Origin: Pseudoflavonifractor sp. AF19-9AC
GTDB lineage: Bacteria > Bacillota > Clostridia > Oscillospirales > Oscillospiraceae
Direction: 5' to 3'
DNA: 64,000 bases
Assembly: GCF_003478995.1 (NCBI RefSeq)
Contig: NZ_QUGI01000002.1
Coordinates: forward strand, 246,526-310,525
Part shown: piece after piece, positions 1 to 7,902 of the stretch
How the letters are laid out: every line of letters starts with the position of its first letter
Position numbering within the stretch: position 1 is the first letter of the stretch
Translations under genes and position numbers: made by a program
The notes under the pieces: model-generated
Seen by the model: the letters and a program-made list of their open reading frames with translations, nothing else
Told to the model about the DNA's origin: nothing
Databases searched by the model: none

Positions 1-18
1 AAATCTTTATAAAAAACA

Positions 19-46
19 GGGCCGGGGGGAACAATCCCCCCGACCC
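19..46 (-). terminator. Rho-independent terminator of the degV-like gene
   Basis: A GC-rich inverted repeat with the 4-base loop acaa is followed, on the minus strand, by a run of six T. It sits just past the stop of the minus-strand DegV gene and fits an intrinsic terminator. Confidence 0.85.
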
Positions 47-53
47 GAATCGT

Positions 54-917
54 TTAGGTCCAGTAGACGACCCCCACCAGGTTGGGGCCGGCGTTGATGG
101 CGATGACGCCGCCGATGTGGTACTCCATGGCAGGCTCCTGGCCCAGGGCCTGGACAGCCGCCTCGTGGAGCTTATCCGACTGCACATCGTTGTTGCCCCG
201 GATGAGCAGATAGGGGCTGTCGGGACGGCGCTCCTTCTGGCACAGGTCCAGCAGGGTGGGGATGACGTTCTTCTCCCCCCGCACCTTGGTAAGGATCTTG
301 GAGTCCCCGTTGTCAAAGGTCATGATGGGCTTCAGACCCAGAGCGTCTCCCACAAAGGCGGCCGCGGCGGGCACCCGGCCCGACTTCTTGGCAAAGCGCA
401 GATCCAGGGGGGCGAACACCACCCGCACCCGGTCGATCCAGTCCTGGATAAAGGCCACGATCTCCCCGGCCTCTTTTCCCTGGGCGGCCAGCTTGGCGGC
501 CTCCACCACGGGGTAGCCGTAGCTCATGGTGTAGTTATGGGAGTCAATGATGTGGATGTGGAAGGTGTCCTTGGCCTCGGGGTGGTCCTCGTAAAACTCC
601 TCCCGGGCCTGAATGGAATTCTGATAGGTGGCCGAGCCCTTGGAGTTGATGGAGGTGTGGATGAGGTCGGTGTACCCCTCCTTCCAGGCCTGCTCAAAGC
701 ACTCCTGGAACAAAAAGGCGGTCAGTTGGGCATGGGTGGGAATCTGAGGGGCGGCCAGCAGCATGCCGTAAAACTCCTCGGGGGTAAAGTCCACCCCGTC
801 CTGATACTCCTTGTCCCCCATGGCAATGGGGAAGGGGAGCACCTGAATGTTCAGCTCCTCCCGCAGGGCGGCGGGAATGTCGGCGGCGGAATCGGTCAAA
901 AACTTAATGCGAGCCAT
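54..917 (-). CDS. DegV family protein (fatty-acid binding)
   Basis: The protein (288 aa) opens with the DegV-type motif KFLTDSAADIP and has the two-domain length usual for this family. Family members bind a fatty acid and in Firmicutes work with fatty-acid kinase FakA as FakB-type carriers; that partner is not in the window, so the exact role is inferred. I chose the ATG at 917 because an upstream in-frame ATG at 932 would place the GAAGGAGG ribosome binding site inside the gene. It is a single gene with its own terminator. Confidence 0.9.
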   Translation of the reverse strand: MARIKFLTDSAADIPAALREELNIQVLPFPIAMGDKEYQDGVDFTPEEFYGMLLAAPQIPTHAQLTAFLFQECFEQAWKEGYTDLIHTSINSKGSATYQNSIQAREEFYEDHPEAKDTFHIHIIDSHNYTMSYGYPVVEAAKLAAQGKEAGEIVAFIQDWIDRVRVVFAPLDLRFAKKSGRVPAAAAFVGDALGLKPIMTFDNGDSKILTKVRGEKNVIPTLLDLCQKERRPDSPYLLIRGNNDVQSDKLHEAAVQALGQEPAMEYHIGGVIAINAGPNLVGVVYWT

Positions 918-1051
918 ATTGGCCTCCTTCATTCATTGTATGTATCAAAATGCCTCCCAACCGGGAGAACGGGTCTCTGCCGTAACATGGTCATTATCCC
1001 AGAAAGCCCTTTTGTTGTCAATGCGGGGAGGCGTTCAGATTCCCTCCAGAT

Positions 1052-1264
1052 TCAGGGCTTTTTGGGGCGCAGAGGACGGCGGGTGCCGTCGGGATACTGA
1101 ATGACGGTGCTGTTGAGCTGGGCGGTGAGGCTCTTCTTGTAGGCCTCGATATACTCCCGTCGCAGAACATCCCGCTCGGCAATTTCCTCCGGGGTCAGTC
1201 CCTCGGGGGTCTTGGCCTTCCGGGCCAGGATATTGATCCGTTCAATTTTTTCCTTTGTCATCAT
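1052..1264 (-). CDS. DUF896 / UPF0291 (YnzC-like) small protein
   Basis: A 70-residue protein with the family pattern KIERINILARKAKTPEGLTP near the start, followed by a basic tail ending RPLRPKKP. DUF896 proteins are short helical-hairpin proteins of Firmicutes with no firmly established role. Two consecutive ATGs are possible starts. It overlaps the upstream DUF4177 gene by 4 bases, so the two are probably translated together. Confidence 0.85.
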   Translation of the reverse strand: MMTKEKIERINILARKAKTPEGLTPEEIAERDVLRREYIEAYKKSLTAQLNSTVIQYPDGTRRPLRPKKP

Positions 1265-1479
1265 GGCGTTGGTACCTCCCGCTCAAAAATCAAGTCAATG
1301 CGGTCAATCTGTCCGGTGCCCCGCTGGGTGGTGGGCAGCCAGCCCACATAGCGCCAGCCCTCCGCCGCCCGCTGGACGATGATATCCCGGTGTCCGCTGG
1401 TATCGATGCGCACGCCTCCGAAGAGGTTGTAGCCCGTGCCCCACTCCGTTTCCAGAGAGACAAAGTCGTATTCCAGCAT
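1261..1479 (-). CDS. DUF4177 domain protein
   Basis: A 72-residue protein of the form MLEYDFVSLE..., with a central GWRYVGWLP stretch typical of DUF4177 proteins, which are small single-domain proteins of unknown function. It lies just downstream of ylmH and overlaps the next small gene by 4 bases, so ylmH, this gene and the DUF896 gene look like one transcript. Confidence 0.75.
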   Translation of the reverse strand: MLEYDFVSLETEWGTGYNLFGGVRIDTSGHRDIIVQRAAEGWRYVGWLPTTQRGTGQIDRIDLIFEREVPTP

Positions 1480-1495
1480 ACTGCCGACCTCCTTA

Positions 1496-2296
1496 TTAAA
1501 CGTACCGTTCCAGCACCAGCATGGTGCGGCCCTTTTTGGACTGGCCGGGGACCTCCTTTACCACGCACTTGCCCAGACCCCGGCAGGTGAGCACGTCCCC
1601 CTCCTCAATGAGCTTGTCCCCCTTCAGGCACTCCCGGTGGTTGACGGCCACCTTGCCCGCGGAGATGTAGGCGGCGGCCTTGGACCGGGACAGAGAGAAG
1701 CCCGCTCCCAGCACCGCATCCAGCCGGGGGGAGGCCACCGTGTCCCGGATGGTCTTCACCTGCACCGGGGCGGGGGTGAGCTGGTTCAGAGTGATCTCTT
1801 TGAGGCGCACCTTGTACCGCCCGGCCCCCTCCCACTGGGAGAGGAGAATGGGCAGGGCCTCCCGCAATGCCACCACCTGGCAGCGGCCCGGACCGGGCAG
1901 CAGAATGTCCCCCAGCTTTTCCCGGGTCAATCCCAGGCCCATGAGGGAGCCCAGAATGTCCCGGTGTCCCAAAGAGGCCTCGGCGGGAAAGGCGGCCTCC
2001 AGAGCCCCCAGGGGCCCCTCCGGGTCGGACACCGCGTCGTCCTCCTCCTGCCAGTCGGGGAGGAAGAGGCAGACCTGGCGCTCCGCCCCCTCATAGCCGC
2101 CCCAGAACCGGTGGCGGGGGTGGCCCCAGACGGAGAGCAGATCGGACACCGAGGCCTGCTCCCCCGGGGAGAGAAAGGGGGTGTGGGCGGGGACGCCCCG
2201 GTCCTGGGCCAGCTCCAGCTTGTCCAGCGCCCGGGCCAGCAGCATCCGCTCCTCGCCGCTGCGGGCGCAGCGGTCCAGCAGCTCCTTCTTGTTCAC
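1496..2296 (-). CDS. ylmH: YlmH S4-domain RNA-binding protein
   Basis: A 266-aa protein with a YlmH-type N-terminal region (MNKKELLDRCARSGEER) and a C-terminal S4 RNA-binding domain at about residues 185-245, containing SRSKAAAYISAGKVAVNH. YlmH (RqcP2-like) binds ribosomal RNA or the ribosome; in Bacillus it is linked to ribosome-associated quality control and lies in the division cluster. Here it sits away from divIVA/sepF genes, with two small DUF genes downstream. Confidence 0.9.
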   Translation of the reverse strand: MNKKELLDRCARSGEERMLLARALDKLELAQDRGVPAHTPFLSPGEQASVSDLLSVWGHPRHRFWGGYEGAERQVCLFLPDWQEEDDAVSDPEGPLGALEAAFPAEASLGHRDILGSLMGLGLTREKLGDILLPGPGRCQVVALREALPILLSQWEGAGRYKVRLKEITLNQLTPAPVQVKTIRDTVASPRLDAVLGAGFSLSRSKAAAYISAGKVAVNHRECLKGDKLIEEGDVLTCRGLGKCVVKEVPGQSKKGRTMLVLERYV

Positions 2297-2414
2297 GCGC
2301 TCCTCCCCCTTCCAAAATGGTATGACCAGTATATGCGAGCTCCGCCGCCCTTGTCAATGGCGGAAGGGCAGCAGAAAGGCAGCCGTCTGGGGACGGCTGC
2401 CCGGTAAAGTGTCC

Positions 2415-2741
2415 TTACAGCTTCTGCTCGGACACCCAGGTGATGAAGCGGTCGGCCAGCTCCAGCTGCTTTGGGTCCAGCCCCCGCAGCTTCTCGGCCA
2501 CATTCTTCCAGGCCTCGTCCCGGCTGCGCACCGAGCCCACCAGAAATTCGTCGGGGGTGGTATCCAGCACAATGGCCAGGCGCATAATCAGTTCCGTGGA
2601 AGGGATGGAAACACCACGTTCTACGCTGGAGAGATACTTGTAGGCCATATCCGCTCTCTCCTCCACCTCTGCCTGCGTCATGCCCAATTCCTTGCGGCGC
2701 CGGGCAATATGCCGCCCAATCTGCTTGTAATCTAATTCCAT
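2415..2741 (-). CDS. XRE-family transcriptional regulator (copy 1)
   Basis: A 108-aa protein with an N-terminal Cro/CI helix-turn-helix (about residues 6-60; GRHIARRRKELGMTQAEVEE, then YLSSVERGVSIPS). The tail of about 35 residues (WKNVAEKLRGLDPKQLELAD) is nearly the same as in the regulator at 3097-3423, so the two are paralogues. It is divergent from the small gene at 2893, and the shared gap holds a promoter. Autoregulation and control of that neighbour are inferred. Confidence 0.9.
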   Translation of the reverse strand: MELDYKQIGRHIARRRKELGMTQAEVEERADMAYKYLSSVERGVSIPSTELIMRLAIVLDTTPDEFLVGSVRSRDEAWKNVAEKLRGLDPKQLELADRFITWVSEQKL

Positions 2742-2823
2742 GCTGCACCTCCCGAATACACATTTAACTAAAGCATATGGGGACTGCGCGCATATTAAAC
2801 CAGCTACAAGCGCGAATTTCTTC

Positions 2824-2853
2824 TTGACACTTTATTATTTCGTATTTTAAAAT
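2824..2853 (+). promoter_or_regulatory. Sigma-A promoter for the 2893 gene
   Basis: TTGACA and TAAAAT are separated by 18 bases in an AT-rich gap between the divergent XRE gene and the small gene at 2893. This is a good vegetative promoter match and a likely target of the adjacent regulator. Confidence 0.55.
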
Positions 2854-2892
2854 TGAATTACTTGTTGTAACACGAAAAGGAGGCATCTCAGC

Positions 2893-3075
2893 ATGTATCA
2901 AAAAATGTATTACACCCTCTTCAACGCCATCACCACGGCCCTGGACCAACTGGAACGGGGCGTAGTCCCGGCGGCCATTCTCACCCTGAAAACCGCCCAG
3001 ATGGACGCGGAAGACCTGTTTCTGGACGACGGAGAGGAACTCACCGAAACAGAAAACAAAGACGGCTACCCTTGA
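2893..3075 (+). CDS. Small hypothetical protein beside XRE regulator
   Basis: A 60-aa protein (MYQKMYYTLFNAITTALDQL...) with a strong AAGGAGG ribosome binding site. It is predicted helical and has an acidic C-terminus. I do not recognise a family. It is transcribed away from the XRE gene and closed by its own hairpin, so it behaves like a regulated one-gene unit. Confidence 0.7.
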   Translation: MYQKMYYTLFNAITTALDQLERGVVPAAILTLKTAQMDAEDLFLDDGEELTETENKDGYP

Positions 3076-3093
3076 CCGGCAGCCGCCTTTTTT
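3062..3093 (+). terminator. Terminator after the small 2893 gene
   Basis: An inverted repeat built on GGCT...AGCC overlaps the stop codon of the small gene and is followed by a run of T on the plus strand. Confidence 0.6.
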
Positions 3094-3096
3094 CTT

Positions 3097-3423
3097 CTAT
3101 CCACGCTCTGAAACCCAGGAAAGGAAGGAATCCGCCAGCGCCAACTGCTCCCGGCTCATCCCCCGCAGCTTTTCCGCCACGTTTTTCCACTCCTCCGGCT
3201 CCTCCCGCCGGACCGTTCCGGCCAACAGCTCATCCGGAGTGACGTCCAGGGCCTGGCAAATCCGCACAAAGACCTCCAGGCTTGGGATGGACTTGGCCCG
3301 CTCAATGTTGGAGAGATAATTGCTGTTGATATCGCACCGCTCGCACACCTGCACCTGCTTGAGCCCCAGTGCCTTTCTCCGCGCCGCGATCCGCTGTCCG
3401 ATGGTTCCATAGTCCAAGGCCAT
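3097..3423 (-). CDS. XRE-family transcriptional regulator (copy 2)
   Basis: A 108-aa Cro/CI-type helix-turn-helix protein (GQRIAARRKALGLKQVQVCE, NYLSNIERAKSIPS) with the same length and the same WKNVAEKLRGM...LALAD..LSWVSE tail as the regulator at 2415. It is divergent from the small gene at 3574. The tail is a candidate dimerisation or sensing segment; its ligand is unknown. Confidence 0.9.
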   Translation of the reverse strand: MALDYGTIGQRIAARRKALGLKQVQVCERCDINSNYLSNIERAKSIPSLEVFVRICQALDVTPDELLAGTVRREEPEEWKNVAEKLRGMSREQLALADSFLSWVSERG

Positions 3424-3506
3424 GTCATCACCTCATTTTCTTCCCTGTGTCCCTATTTTAGTGGTGTACCCCTCTCGTAAAAATAATCTATAAGTTGTTT
3501 TTACAC

Positions 3507-3535
3507 TTGACATAGTATTTTTTGAGCATTATAGT
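3507..3535 (+). promoter_or_regulatory. Sigma-A promoter for the 3574 gene
   Basis: A near-consensus TTGACA-N17-TATAGT in the divergent gap between XRE copy 2 and the 3574 gene. The surrounding sequence is AT-rich, in contrast to the GC-rich genes, as expected for a regulator-bound intergenic region. Confidence 0.75.
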
Positions 3536-3573
3536 TGATTTATAACTTTAAAGTGTAGTTTTAGGGGGTATCT

Positions 3574-3873
3574 ATGGACACAAATTCTCCCCATCTGTTG
3601 GAGCATCTGGCTCACCTGGCCGGGCTCACATATCTCTCTGATCTGCGCTGGGCGGCCCCTGCATCTTTCACTCTGTACAAGGCCCTTGCGAACACCCCGG
3701 CCGCAGCCTTTTCTCTCCGGCAGTGGCAGGAGGCTCTGGCCTATCTGACGGGCGAGCCGCGCGCTCCGGCCAGCGCTGATTTGTGCCGGCAGCGCCTTCT
3801 GGAGCACTTCTCCCAGACAAATTCCGGAAGAAACACCGGTACTTTCCCCCTTGACACCGGGAGCGGCGGGTGA
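3574..3873 (+). CDS. Hypothetical small protein beside XRE copy 2
   Basis: A 99-aa protein (MDTNSPHLLEHLAHLAG...) with AGGGGG five bases before the ATG and a strong promoter upstream. I recognise no family. It ends on the -10 region of the next promoter (3851-3879), so its 3' end overlaps the thrS promoter. Confidence 0.55.
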   Translation: MDTNSPHLLEHLAHLAGLTYLSDLRWAAPASFTLYKALANTPAAAFSLRQWQEALAYLTGEPRAPASADLCRQRLLEHFSQTNSGRNTGTFPLDTGSGG

Positions 3874-3879
3874 TATAGT
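3851..3879 (+). promoter_or_regulatory. Promoter of the thrS T-box leader
   Basis: A consensus TTGACA-N17-TATAGT directly in front of the stem I sequence of the thrS leader. It overlaps the 3' end of the preceding small gene. Confidence 0.8.
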
Positions 3880-3997
3880 GTCTGCGTAAAATGGCGCAGA
3901 CGGAGAAGAGGCCGCGTCTGCCGCGCTCAGAGAGGGGCATGTTTGGTGCGATTGCCCCGCGCAGGTATGCGGCCGGTACCACTCCTGAGCCGCTGGC

Positions 3998-4030
3998 GAA
4001 TGCAGAATGCAGAATGCAGAATGCAGAATG
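3998..4030. repeat. 7-bp tandem microrepeat in thrS leader
   Basis: Four perfect copies of gaatgca (3998-4025) plus a partial fifth, lying just after T-box stem I. Tracts of this kind change length easily by slippage. Confidence 0.9.
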
Positions 4031-4111
4031 GGTCCTCCCCTCTGCCCTGTGCTCTCGTTCGGCAGAAAGCTGGGCCGGGCCCTCCCGTTACAGAGGTCAC
4101 AAAGCGGCAAG

Positions 4112-4230
4112 TGATCACGTTTCGCCTGCTCGCGACGCGCGGCTTCCCTCCAACTCGGGCTGGTGTCCGGGCCCTGCGGCCCTCCCCTCGCCCTCGTTCC
4201 GGTCCATCCGCGCTGCTCGCGACGGCTCAA
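4112..4230 (-). repeat. Dispersed intergenic repeat, copy A
   Basis: On the minus strand this matches the 13,078-13,204 segment: a left part (tgagccgtcgcgagcagc, then ggatggaccgga) and a right part (gagggaagccg, then gagcaggcgaa) are conserved around a divergent middle. The short motif cgtcgcgagcag occurs near both ends. It lies inside the thrS T-box leader. Confidence 0.75.
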
Positions 4231-4517
4231 ACGCCTCTTGCAAGCAGGGTGGAACCGTGGAGCATCAGAGCGCGGAAAATAGACACGCAGGGAAGCTTGG
4301 AGCAAAGCGAGGGCGCGAAACCAAGGCCGCCGCAGGCGGGCTGTTTCAAGTCCGAGTCGGAGCGAAAGCGACCCGGCCGCGTGTCCAATTTGCAGCGTGA
4401 CTAGGATACGATGCCTCACCCCTGACACACCATCAGGGGTGAGGCGTTTTTTCTTGCCCCTCAGAACACGTGGGCGGCTCTCTGCCGCCCCCACGGACGG
4501 TTAAGGAGGTATATATC

Positions 4518-6317
4518 ATGTCCGAAGAAGTGAAAAACGAGTTTACCTTTGAAAATCCCGAGTACCGCAAGACCTATTGGCACACCTGCTCCCACGTCCT
4601 GGCTCAGGCCATGAAGCGTCTGCACCCCGAGGTGAAGCTGGCCATCGGTCCCGCCATTGAAAATGGCTTCTACTACGACTTTGACACCCCCCGCCCCTTC
4701 ACCCCCGAGGACCTGGAGGCCCTGGAGGCGGAGATGCGGAAGATCTGCAAGGAGAAGCTGAAGCTGGAGCGCTTTGAGCTGCCCCGGGCCGAGGCCCTGA
4801 AGCTGATGGAGGAGAAGGAGGAGCCCTACAAGGTGGAGCTCATCAACGACCTGCCCGAGGACGCGGTCATCTCCTTCTACAAGCAGGGCGAGTTCACCGA
4901 CCTGTGCGCCGGCCCCCACCTGGACTCCACCGGCCGCATCAAGGGCAACGCCGTCAAGCTCACCAGCGCCACCGGCGCCTACTGGCGGGGCGACTCCAGC
5001 CGCAAGATGCTCCAGCGCATCTACGGCGTGGCCTTCCCCAAGAAGGATGAGCTGGACGAGTACCTGGCCAAGCAGGCCGAGGCTCTGAAGCGGGACCACA
5101 ACAAGCTGGGCCGCGAGCTGGAGTACTTCACCACCGTGGACGTCATCGGCCAGGGCCTGCCCGTGCTGCTGCCCAAGGGTGCCCGTGTGGTGCAGCTGAT
5201 GCAGCGCTGGATTGAGGACACCGAGCAGAAGCGGGGCTACCTGCTGACCAAGACCCCCCTCATGGCCAAGCGGGACCTCTACAAGATCTCCGGCCACTGG
5301 GACCACTACCTGGACGGCATGTTCATCCTGGGCGACCCCTATGACGAGACCAAGGAGTGCTTCGCCCTGCGCCCCATGACCTGCCCCTTCCAGTATCAGG
5401 TCTTCCTGAACCGCCAGCGCTCCTACCGCGACCTGCCCATGCGCCTGGGTGAGACCTCCACCCTGTTCCGCAACGAGGACTCCGGCGAGATGCACGGCCT
5501 CATCCGTGTCCGCCAGTTCACCATCTCCGAGGGCCACCTCATCCTCCGCCCCGACCAGCTGGAGGAGGAGTTCAAGGGCTGCCTGGACCTGGCCAAGTAC
5601 TGTCTTGGCACCCTGGGCCTGCTGGACAAGTGCACCTTCCGCTTCTCCCAGTGGGATCCCGCCAACCCCAACAACAAGTACGAGGGTACCGCCGAGCAGT
5701 GGGAGCACGCCCAGAGCGTCATGGCCCAGATTCTGAAGGACCTGGACGTGGAGTACACCATCGGCATCGACGAGGCCGCCTTCTACGGCCCCAAGCTGGA
5801 CATCCAGTACAAGAACGTCTACGGCAAGGAGGACACCCTGGTCACCATCCAGATCGACATGCTCCTGGCCGAGAAGTTCGGCATGTACTACATTGACGAG
5901 AACGGCGAGAAGAAGCTGCCCTATATTATCCACCGCACCTCCATGGGCTGCTACGAGCGCACCCTGGCCTACCTCATCGAGGAGTACGCCGGCGCTCTGC
6001 CCACCTGGCTGGCCCCCGAGCAGGTCCGCTTCCTCCCCGTCACCGACCGCGCCGCCGACTACTGCGCCGACCTGGCCCGCAAACTCTCCGACCAGGGCTA
6101 CCGGGTTGAGGTGGACTACCGCAACGAGAAGATCGGCAAGAAGATCCGCGAGGCCCAGCTGGACAAGGTCCCCTATATGCTGGTCATCGGTGACCGGGAT
6201 ATGGAGAACGGCACCGTCTCCCCCCGCCACCGCGCCGACGGCGACCTGGGCGCCATGTCCTTCGAGGAGTTTGCCGCCCTGCTCAAGGACGTGGTGGACT
6301 CCAAGGCCAAGAAGTAA
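4518..6317 (+). CDS. thrS: Threonyl-tRNA synthetase lacking the TGS domain
   Basis: This enzyme charges tRNA-Thr. The protein is 599 aa and begins almost at once with the editing/SAD region (HTCSHVLAQAMKRLHP). Class II motifs follow: motif 2 FRNEDSGEMHGLIRVRQF, motif 3 GCYERTLAYLIE and the zinc cysteine in MTCPFQ. An anticodon-binding domain forms the C-terminus. Bacterial ThrS is usually about 640 aa with an N-terminal TGS domain, which is absent here. The start at 4518 has TTAAGGAGG upstream and follows the T-box terminator directly. Confidence 0.97.
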   Translation: MSEEVKNEFTFENPEYRKTYWHTCSHVLAQAMKRLHPEVKLAIGPAIENGFYYDFDTPRPFTPEDLEALEAEMRKICKEKLKLERFELPRAEALKLMEEKEEPYKVELINDLPEDAVISFYKQGEFTDLCAGPHLDSTGRIKGNAVKLTSATGAYWRGDSSRKMLQRIYGVAFPKKDELDEYLAKQAEALKRDHNKLGRELEYFTTVDVIGQGLPVLLPKGARVVQLMQRWIEDTEQKRGYLLTKTPLMAKRDLYKISGHWDHYLDGMFILGDPYDETKECFALRPMTCPFQYQVFLNRQRSYRDLPMRLGETSTLFRNEDSGEMHGLIRVRQFTISEGHLILRPDQLEEEFKGCLDLAKYCLGTLGLLDKCTFRFSQWDPANPNNKYEGTAEQWEHAQSVMAQILKDLDVEYTIGIDEAAFYGPKLDIQYKNVYGKEDTLVTIQIDMLLAEKFGMYYIDENGEKKLPYIIHRTSMGCYERTLAYLIEEYAGALPTWLAPEQVRFLPVTDRAADYCADLARKLSDQGYRVEVDYRNEKIGKKIREAQLDKVPYMLVIGDRDMENGTVSPRHRADGDLGAMSFEEFAALLKDVVDSKAKK

Positions 6318-6336
6318 TTCCCCTTTATTTGTGCAT

Positions 6337-6377
6337 AACCGGTCCGTCTCAGGGAACGCTGAGACGGACCGGTTTTT
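6337..6377 (+). terminator. thrS terminator
   Basis: A perfect 15-bp stem (AACCGGTCCGTCTCA and its complement) with an 8-base loop, followed by T5. Confidence 0.95.
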
Positions 6378-6738
6378 AGCGTGTCGAGGGACCTCGACAC
6401 GCTTCAAAAAACGCAGGCGTTTTTTGAGCAGCTGCAGCCCGCTGCAGCGCACTCGCTTTGCTCGCACGTTTGCGGGCTGAGAAGTGTTTTTTTCGACGCA
6501 CATGTCGCCGAAAAAACAAATTTCAATTTATTTCGCCGCCCGCTGGCGGCGAAACTCTGCCGAGGGCTTTCTCCGCTGCAAGCCCGCTGCATGTTTCCTG
6601 TTTTGTCCCTAAAAAATAAATAAGAATTATTCTCATTTTCTTCTGGACTTCTGCCCAAACCTGTGCTATGCTTCAAACAGAAGAAAGCACACCATTCCGC
6701 CGCCCTTCGGGGCCGCTGTTTTGAGGAGGAACTCCGCC
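6378..6738. other. Intergenic region with hairpins, no gene seen
   Basis: About 360 bases between thrS and the flavin reductase gene. It contains several short inverted repeats (for example tttcgccgcc/ggcggcgaaa near 6528-6554) and an AT-rich stretch near 6608-6645. I find no convincing reading frame and no promoter strong enough to call, though one for the next gene must lie here. Confidence 0.6.
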
Positions 6739-7359
6739 ATGAAAAATCCCAAGGCTATGTATGCCCTGAGCTATGGCCTGTTTGTGCTCTCCGCCCGCCA
6801 GGGGGAGAAGGACAACGGCTGCATCATCAACACCGCCATGCAGGTCACCACCGAGCCCAACCGCATCATCATCACCGTCAACAAGAGCAACTATACCCAT
6901 GATATGGTACTGGCCACCGGCCGCTTCACCCTGTCCGTCCTGTCCGAGAAGGCGGAGTTTTCCACCTTCCAGCGCTTCGGCTTCCAGTCGGGCCGGGATG
7001 TGGACAAGTTTGCCGGCTTTGAGGCTGACGCCGTCCGGGGCGACAACGGCATTCTCCGGGTGACCAAGGGCGTCTGCGCCTGGCTCAGCGCCAAGGTGGT
7101 CTCCACCATCGACCTGGGCACCCACACTCTGTTCCTGGCCGATGTGGAGGACGGGGACGTGCTGAACTCCGATCCCGCCGCCACCTACACCTACTATCAG
7201 GCCAACATCAAGCCCAAGCCCCAGGCCGCCGCTCCCTCGGAGAAGAAGCGCTGGGTGTGCGTGGTGTGCGGCTATGTGTATGAGGGCGATTTCCTCCCCG
7301 AGGACTTCATCTGCCCCTGGTGCAAGCACCCCGCCTCGGACTTTGAGCCCCTGCCTTGA
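6739..7359 (+). CDS. Flavin reductase-rubredoxin fusion (high-molecular-weight rubredoxin)
   Basis: A 206-aa fusion. Residues 1-160 resemble a flavin reductase-like FMN-binding domain; residues 170-206 are a rubredoxin with the iron ligands CVVCG and CPWC. Such proteins pass electrons from NAD(P)H to flavodiiron proteins or other oxidative-stress acceptors in anaerobes, and cytoplasmic action is expected. The ATG at 6739 follows TTGAGGAGG. It is closed by a terminator at 7374. Confidence 0.92.
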   Translation: MKNPKAMYALSYGLFVLSARQGEKDNGCIINTAMQVTTEPNRIIITVNKSNYTHDMVLATGRFTLSVLSEKAEFSTFQRFGFQSGRDVDKFAGFEADAVRGDNGILRVTKGVCAWLSAKVVSTIDLGTHTLFLADVEDGDVLNSDPAATYTYYQANIKPKPQAAAPSEKKRWVCVVCGYVYEGDFLPEDFICPWCKHPASDFEPLP

Positions 7360-7373
7360 TAAAACCTCTGTTT

Positions 7374-7408
7374 TTCCGCCGGAAGCCTCTTTCCGGCGGA
7401 ATTTTTTT
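7374..7408 (+). terminator. Terminator after flavin reductase-rubredoxin
   Basis: The inverted repeat TTCCGCCGGAA / TTCCGGCGGAA is followed by seven T on the plus strand. Confidence 0.9.
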
Positions 7409-7472
7409 GCTCTATTTGCGCAACCAAATGCCCCGCCCTGCGTCTAAAGAATTAGAAAGGAGGCCTGCGGCC

Positions 7473-7886
7473 ATGGGAAAACGAATTGTGGTGATTTTGG
7501 CGGGACTGGCTCTTGCGGCGGGGCTGCTGATCTGGTACGCTTTTTTCCGGGGGAACCGGCCCTTTGCTGGTCTGGAGGCGGGCGACCTCCGGGCCGCCTC
7601 GGTCCGCTTGTCGCCCCCTGATGTGACATTCACTCTGACCGAGGCGGAGCGGGAGGAGCTGGCAGGCCTTCTGCAAAAGGTGGTCACCCGCCGCCGGGAC
7701 GACAGCTGGCGGGAGTACGCCGGCCAGGGGGTGACCTACTCCCTGACCCTCCGGGACGGCACCACCCGCACGGTGATGGCTTTCAGCCCCTTCCTGGTGG
7801 TGGACGGGGTGGGCTATCGGACGGAGCACGCCCCCTGTGAGGCTCTGAACCGGTTTGGAAACCGAATTTTGTCGGAACGCGGATAG
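7473..7886 (+). CDS. Membrane-anchored hypothetical protein upstream of ECF sigma
   Basis: A 137-aa protein with an N-terminal transmembrane or signal-anchor segment (IVVILAGLALAAGLLIWYAF, residues 5-24) and a soluble outer domain of about 110 aa. A good AGGAGG lies before the ATG at 7473. It is 16 bases upstream of the ECF sigma gene and probably in its operon, so it may sense or respond to the same signal. Family not recognised. Confidence 0.75.
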   Translation: MGKRIVVILAGLALAAGLLIWYAFFRGNRPFAGLEAGDLRAASVRLSPPDVTFTLTEAEREELAGLLQKVVTRRRDDSWREYAGQGVTYSLTLRDGTTRTVMAFSPFLVVDGVGYRTEHAPCEALNRFGNRILSERG

Positions 7887-7902
7887 GGAGAGGAGGTCCC
7901 CT

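Larger units (their letters stand above)
3886..4452 (+). ncRNA. Threonine T-box leader of thrS, unusually long
   Basis: Stem I shows the distal-loop pattern cagagagggg...ggtg...cccc near 3927-3957 and an ACC (Thr) specifier at 3978-3980, followed by actcctgag. The T-box sequence GGGTGGAACCGTGG is near 4246-4259. A strong terminator (GCCTCACCCCTGA...TCAGGGGTGAGGC plus T6) spans 4411-4452, and its CACCCCTG arm can pair with the T-box CAGGGTG. Uncharged tRNA-Thr would therefore favour read-through into thrS. The leader is about 570 nt, well above the usual 200-300, because repeats and a dispersed element lie between stem I and the T-box and about 150 nt lie between the T-box and the terminator. 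Confidence 0.8.

Noticed and set aside
3998..4030. Possible CRISPR or origin iterons
   Set aside because: Only a 7-bp tandem repeat without spacers, inside a leader RNA.
4461..6503. 680-codon open frame antisense to thrS, and similar long antisense frames at 1,436-2,407, 8,993-10,354, 16,310-18,106 and 19,609-21,624
   Set aside because: They are mirror images of strongly conserved genes in GC-rich DNA, where stop codons are rare in other frames. None has a known family or a good start.
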